A stretch of DNA of 64,000 nucleotides from Ariolimax columbianus (lineage: Eukaryota > Mollusca > Gastropoda > Stylommatophora > Arionidae): positions 128,619,023 to 128,683,022 of the forward strand of contig JAVGWX010000003.1 in the NCBI GenBank assembly GCA_036924085.1, read 5' to 3'. Made by a program: the position numbers and the translations under genes. The notes beneath the pieces are model-generated. The model searched no databases. It had not been told where the DNA came from and saw nothing but the letters and a program-made list of their open reading frames with translations. Shown one piece after another: positions 63,542 through 64,000 of the stretch (within the stretch, counting starts at the first letter, position 1; each line of letters begins with the position of its first letter).

Positions 63542-63870
63542 TCAGGCAAAACTTATTGATCAGACATGTCAGTCAGTCAGGCAAAATATACTGACCAAGA
63601 CCATTACCTCGCCTTTCCAGTAGTCATCCCTGGAAACAAGCTGTTTTCATGGCAGCCTGGCTAACAATGTGAGGGATCAACACAATCCCTGTAGTAGTGA
63701 GTGACACACAGACGAAGCCAAGCATAGCACAATCGCCTGGAATACTCCAGTCCACCTTCATCAGAACTCTCGTGATGTAAGGAAAGCTACAAAAACGGGC
63801 CACTAAACATCCTTTTCAGGGTGTTCAAAGAGAGTAATCCTACTCATTGTTGTCATTCAATAACAACAAC
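63541..63870 (+). repeat. Repeat B copy 3
   Basis: The most complete copy: ggtcaggcaaaacttattga, ctggaaacaagctgttttca, ccctgtagtagtgagtgaca, gaagccaagcatagcacaat, ending actcattgttgtcattcaat and an aacaac tail. Confidence 0.88.
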
Positions 63871-64000
63871 AACCATGCAAAAACAATTATTTAAAAAAAA
63901 AATGAATGCATACTCTGGGAATTTCAAACAGGAAACGTTGAGGCCAGGGGAGTAGTATTGTGGGAAAAAAACCAAAATGAAATAGACCAGATGTAGACTC
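63871..64000. other. Window end; nothing recognised
   Basis: A-rich intron sequence to the right edge. Confidence 0.4.

Overview
This is animal (metazoan) nuclear DNA. It contains split host genes with GT-AG introns, many decayed non-LTR retrotransposons, several SINE families and abundant simple repeats. The V4 region of an 18S rRNA fragment, as I remember the family, looks lophotrochozoan and probably molluscan; that assignment is inference. No prokaryotic gene, operon or CRISPR array is present.

Two host genes can be read through their exons, arranged head to head. MSH3, the MutS-beta mismatch-repair subunit, is on the minus strand: exon 1 at 12211-12351 with a PCNA-binding motif, exon 2 at 2655-3245, exon 3 at 430-546, continuing off the left edge. 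AGTPBP1/CCP1, a cytosolic carboxypeptidase that removes glutamates from tubulin, is on the plus strand: eleven exons from 22788 to 63133 encode its N-terminal armadillo-like part, and the peptidase domain lies beyond the right edge. Intron phases agree at every junction except E2-E3, where at least one short exon is unaccounted for.

The rest is mostly repeats. LINE-A (APE, RT, RNase H, GAA tail) has copies at 3275-4522, 19090-19450, 25484-27251 and 53311-57754. LINE-D (CR1/L2-like, TTAAG tail) is at 9741-11867, 16857-18300, 19455-20065, 30815-33999, 35431-36520 and 39721-40487. Single or few-copy LINEs are named B, F, G, H and R. Short families are SINE-C (about 360 bp, GAA tail), SINE-E (tRNA head, LINE-D tail), SINE-T, SINE-U, a tRNA-Met-derived SINE, and repeat B. 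Many insertions have readable target-site duplications (TSDs).

The most unusual locus is 51724-57864, in the AGTPBP1 intron between E7 and E8. A 110-bp direct repeat (two differences) encloses an 18S fragment, the true 3' end of 28S, and a long LINE-A copy with its GAA tail, all in sense orientation. The 18S part itself contains a 122-bp LINE 3' end with a 9-bp TSD. The simplest reading is one retrotransposition event in which the reverse transcriptase jumped from the LINE RNA 5' end to the 28S rRNA 3' end and then into 18S rRNA. A second clear result is that SINE-E carries the 3' end of LINE-D, a SINE-LINE partner pair.
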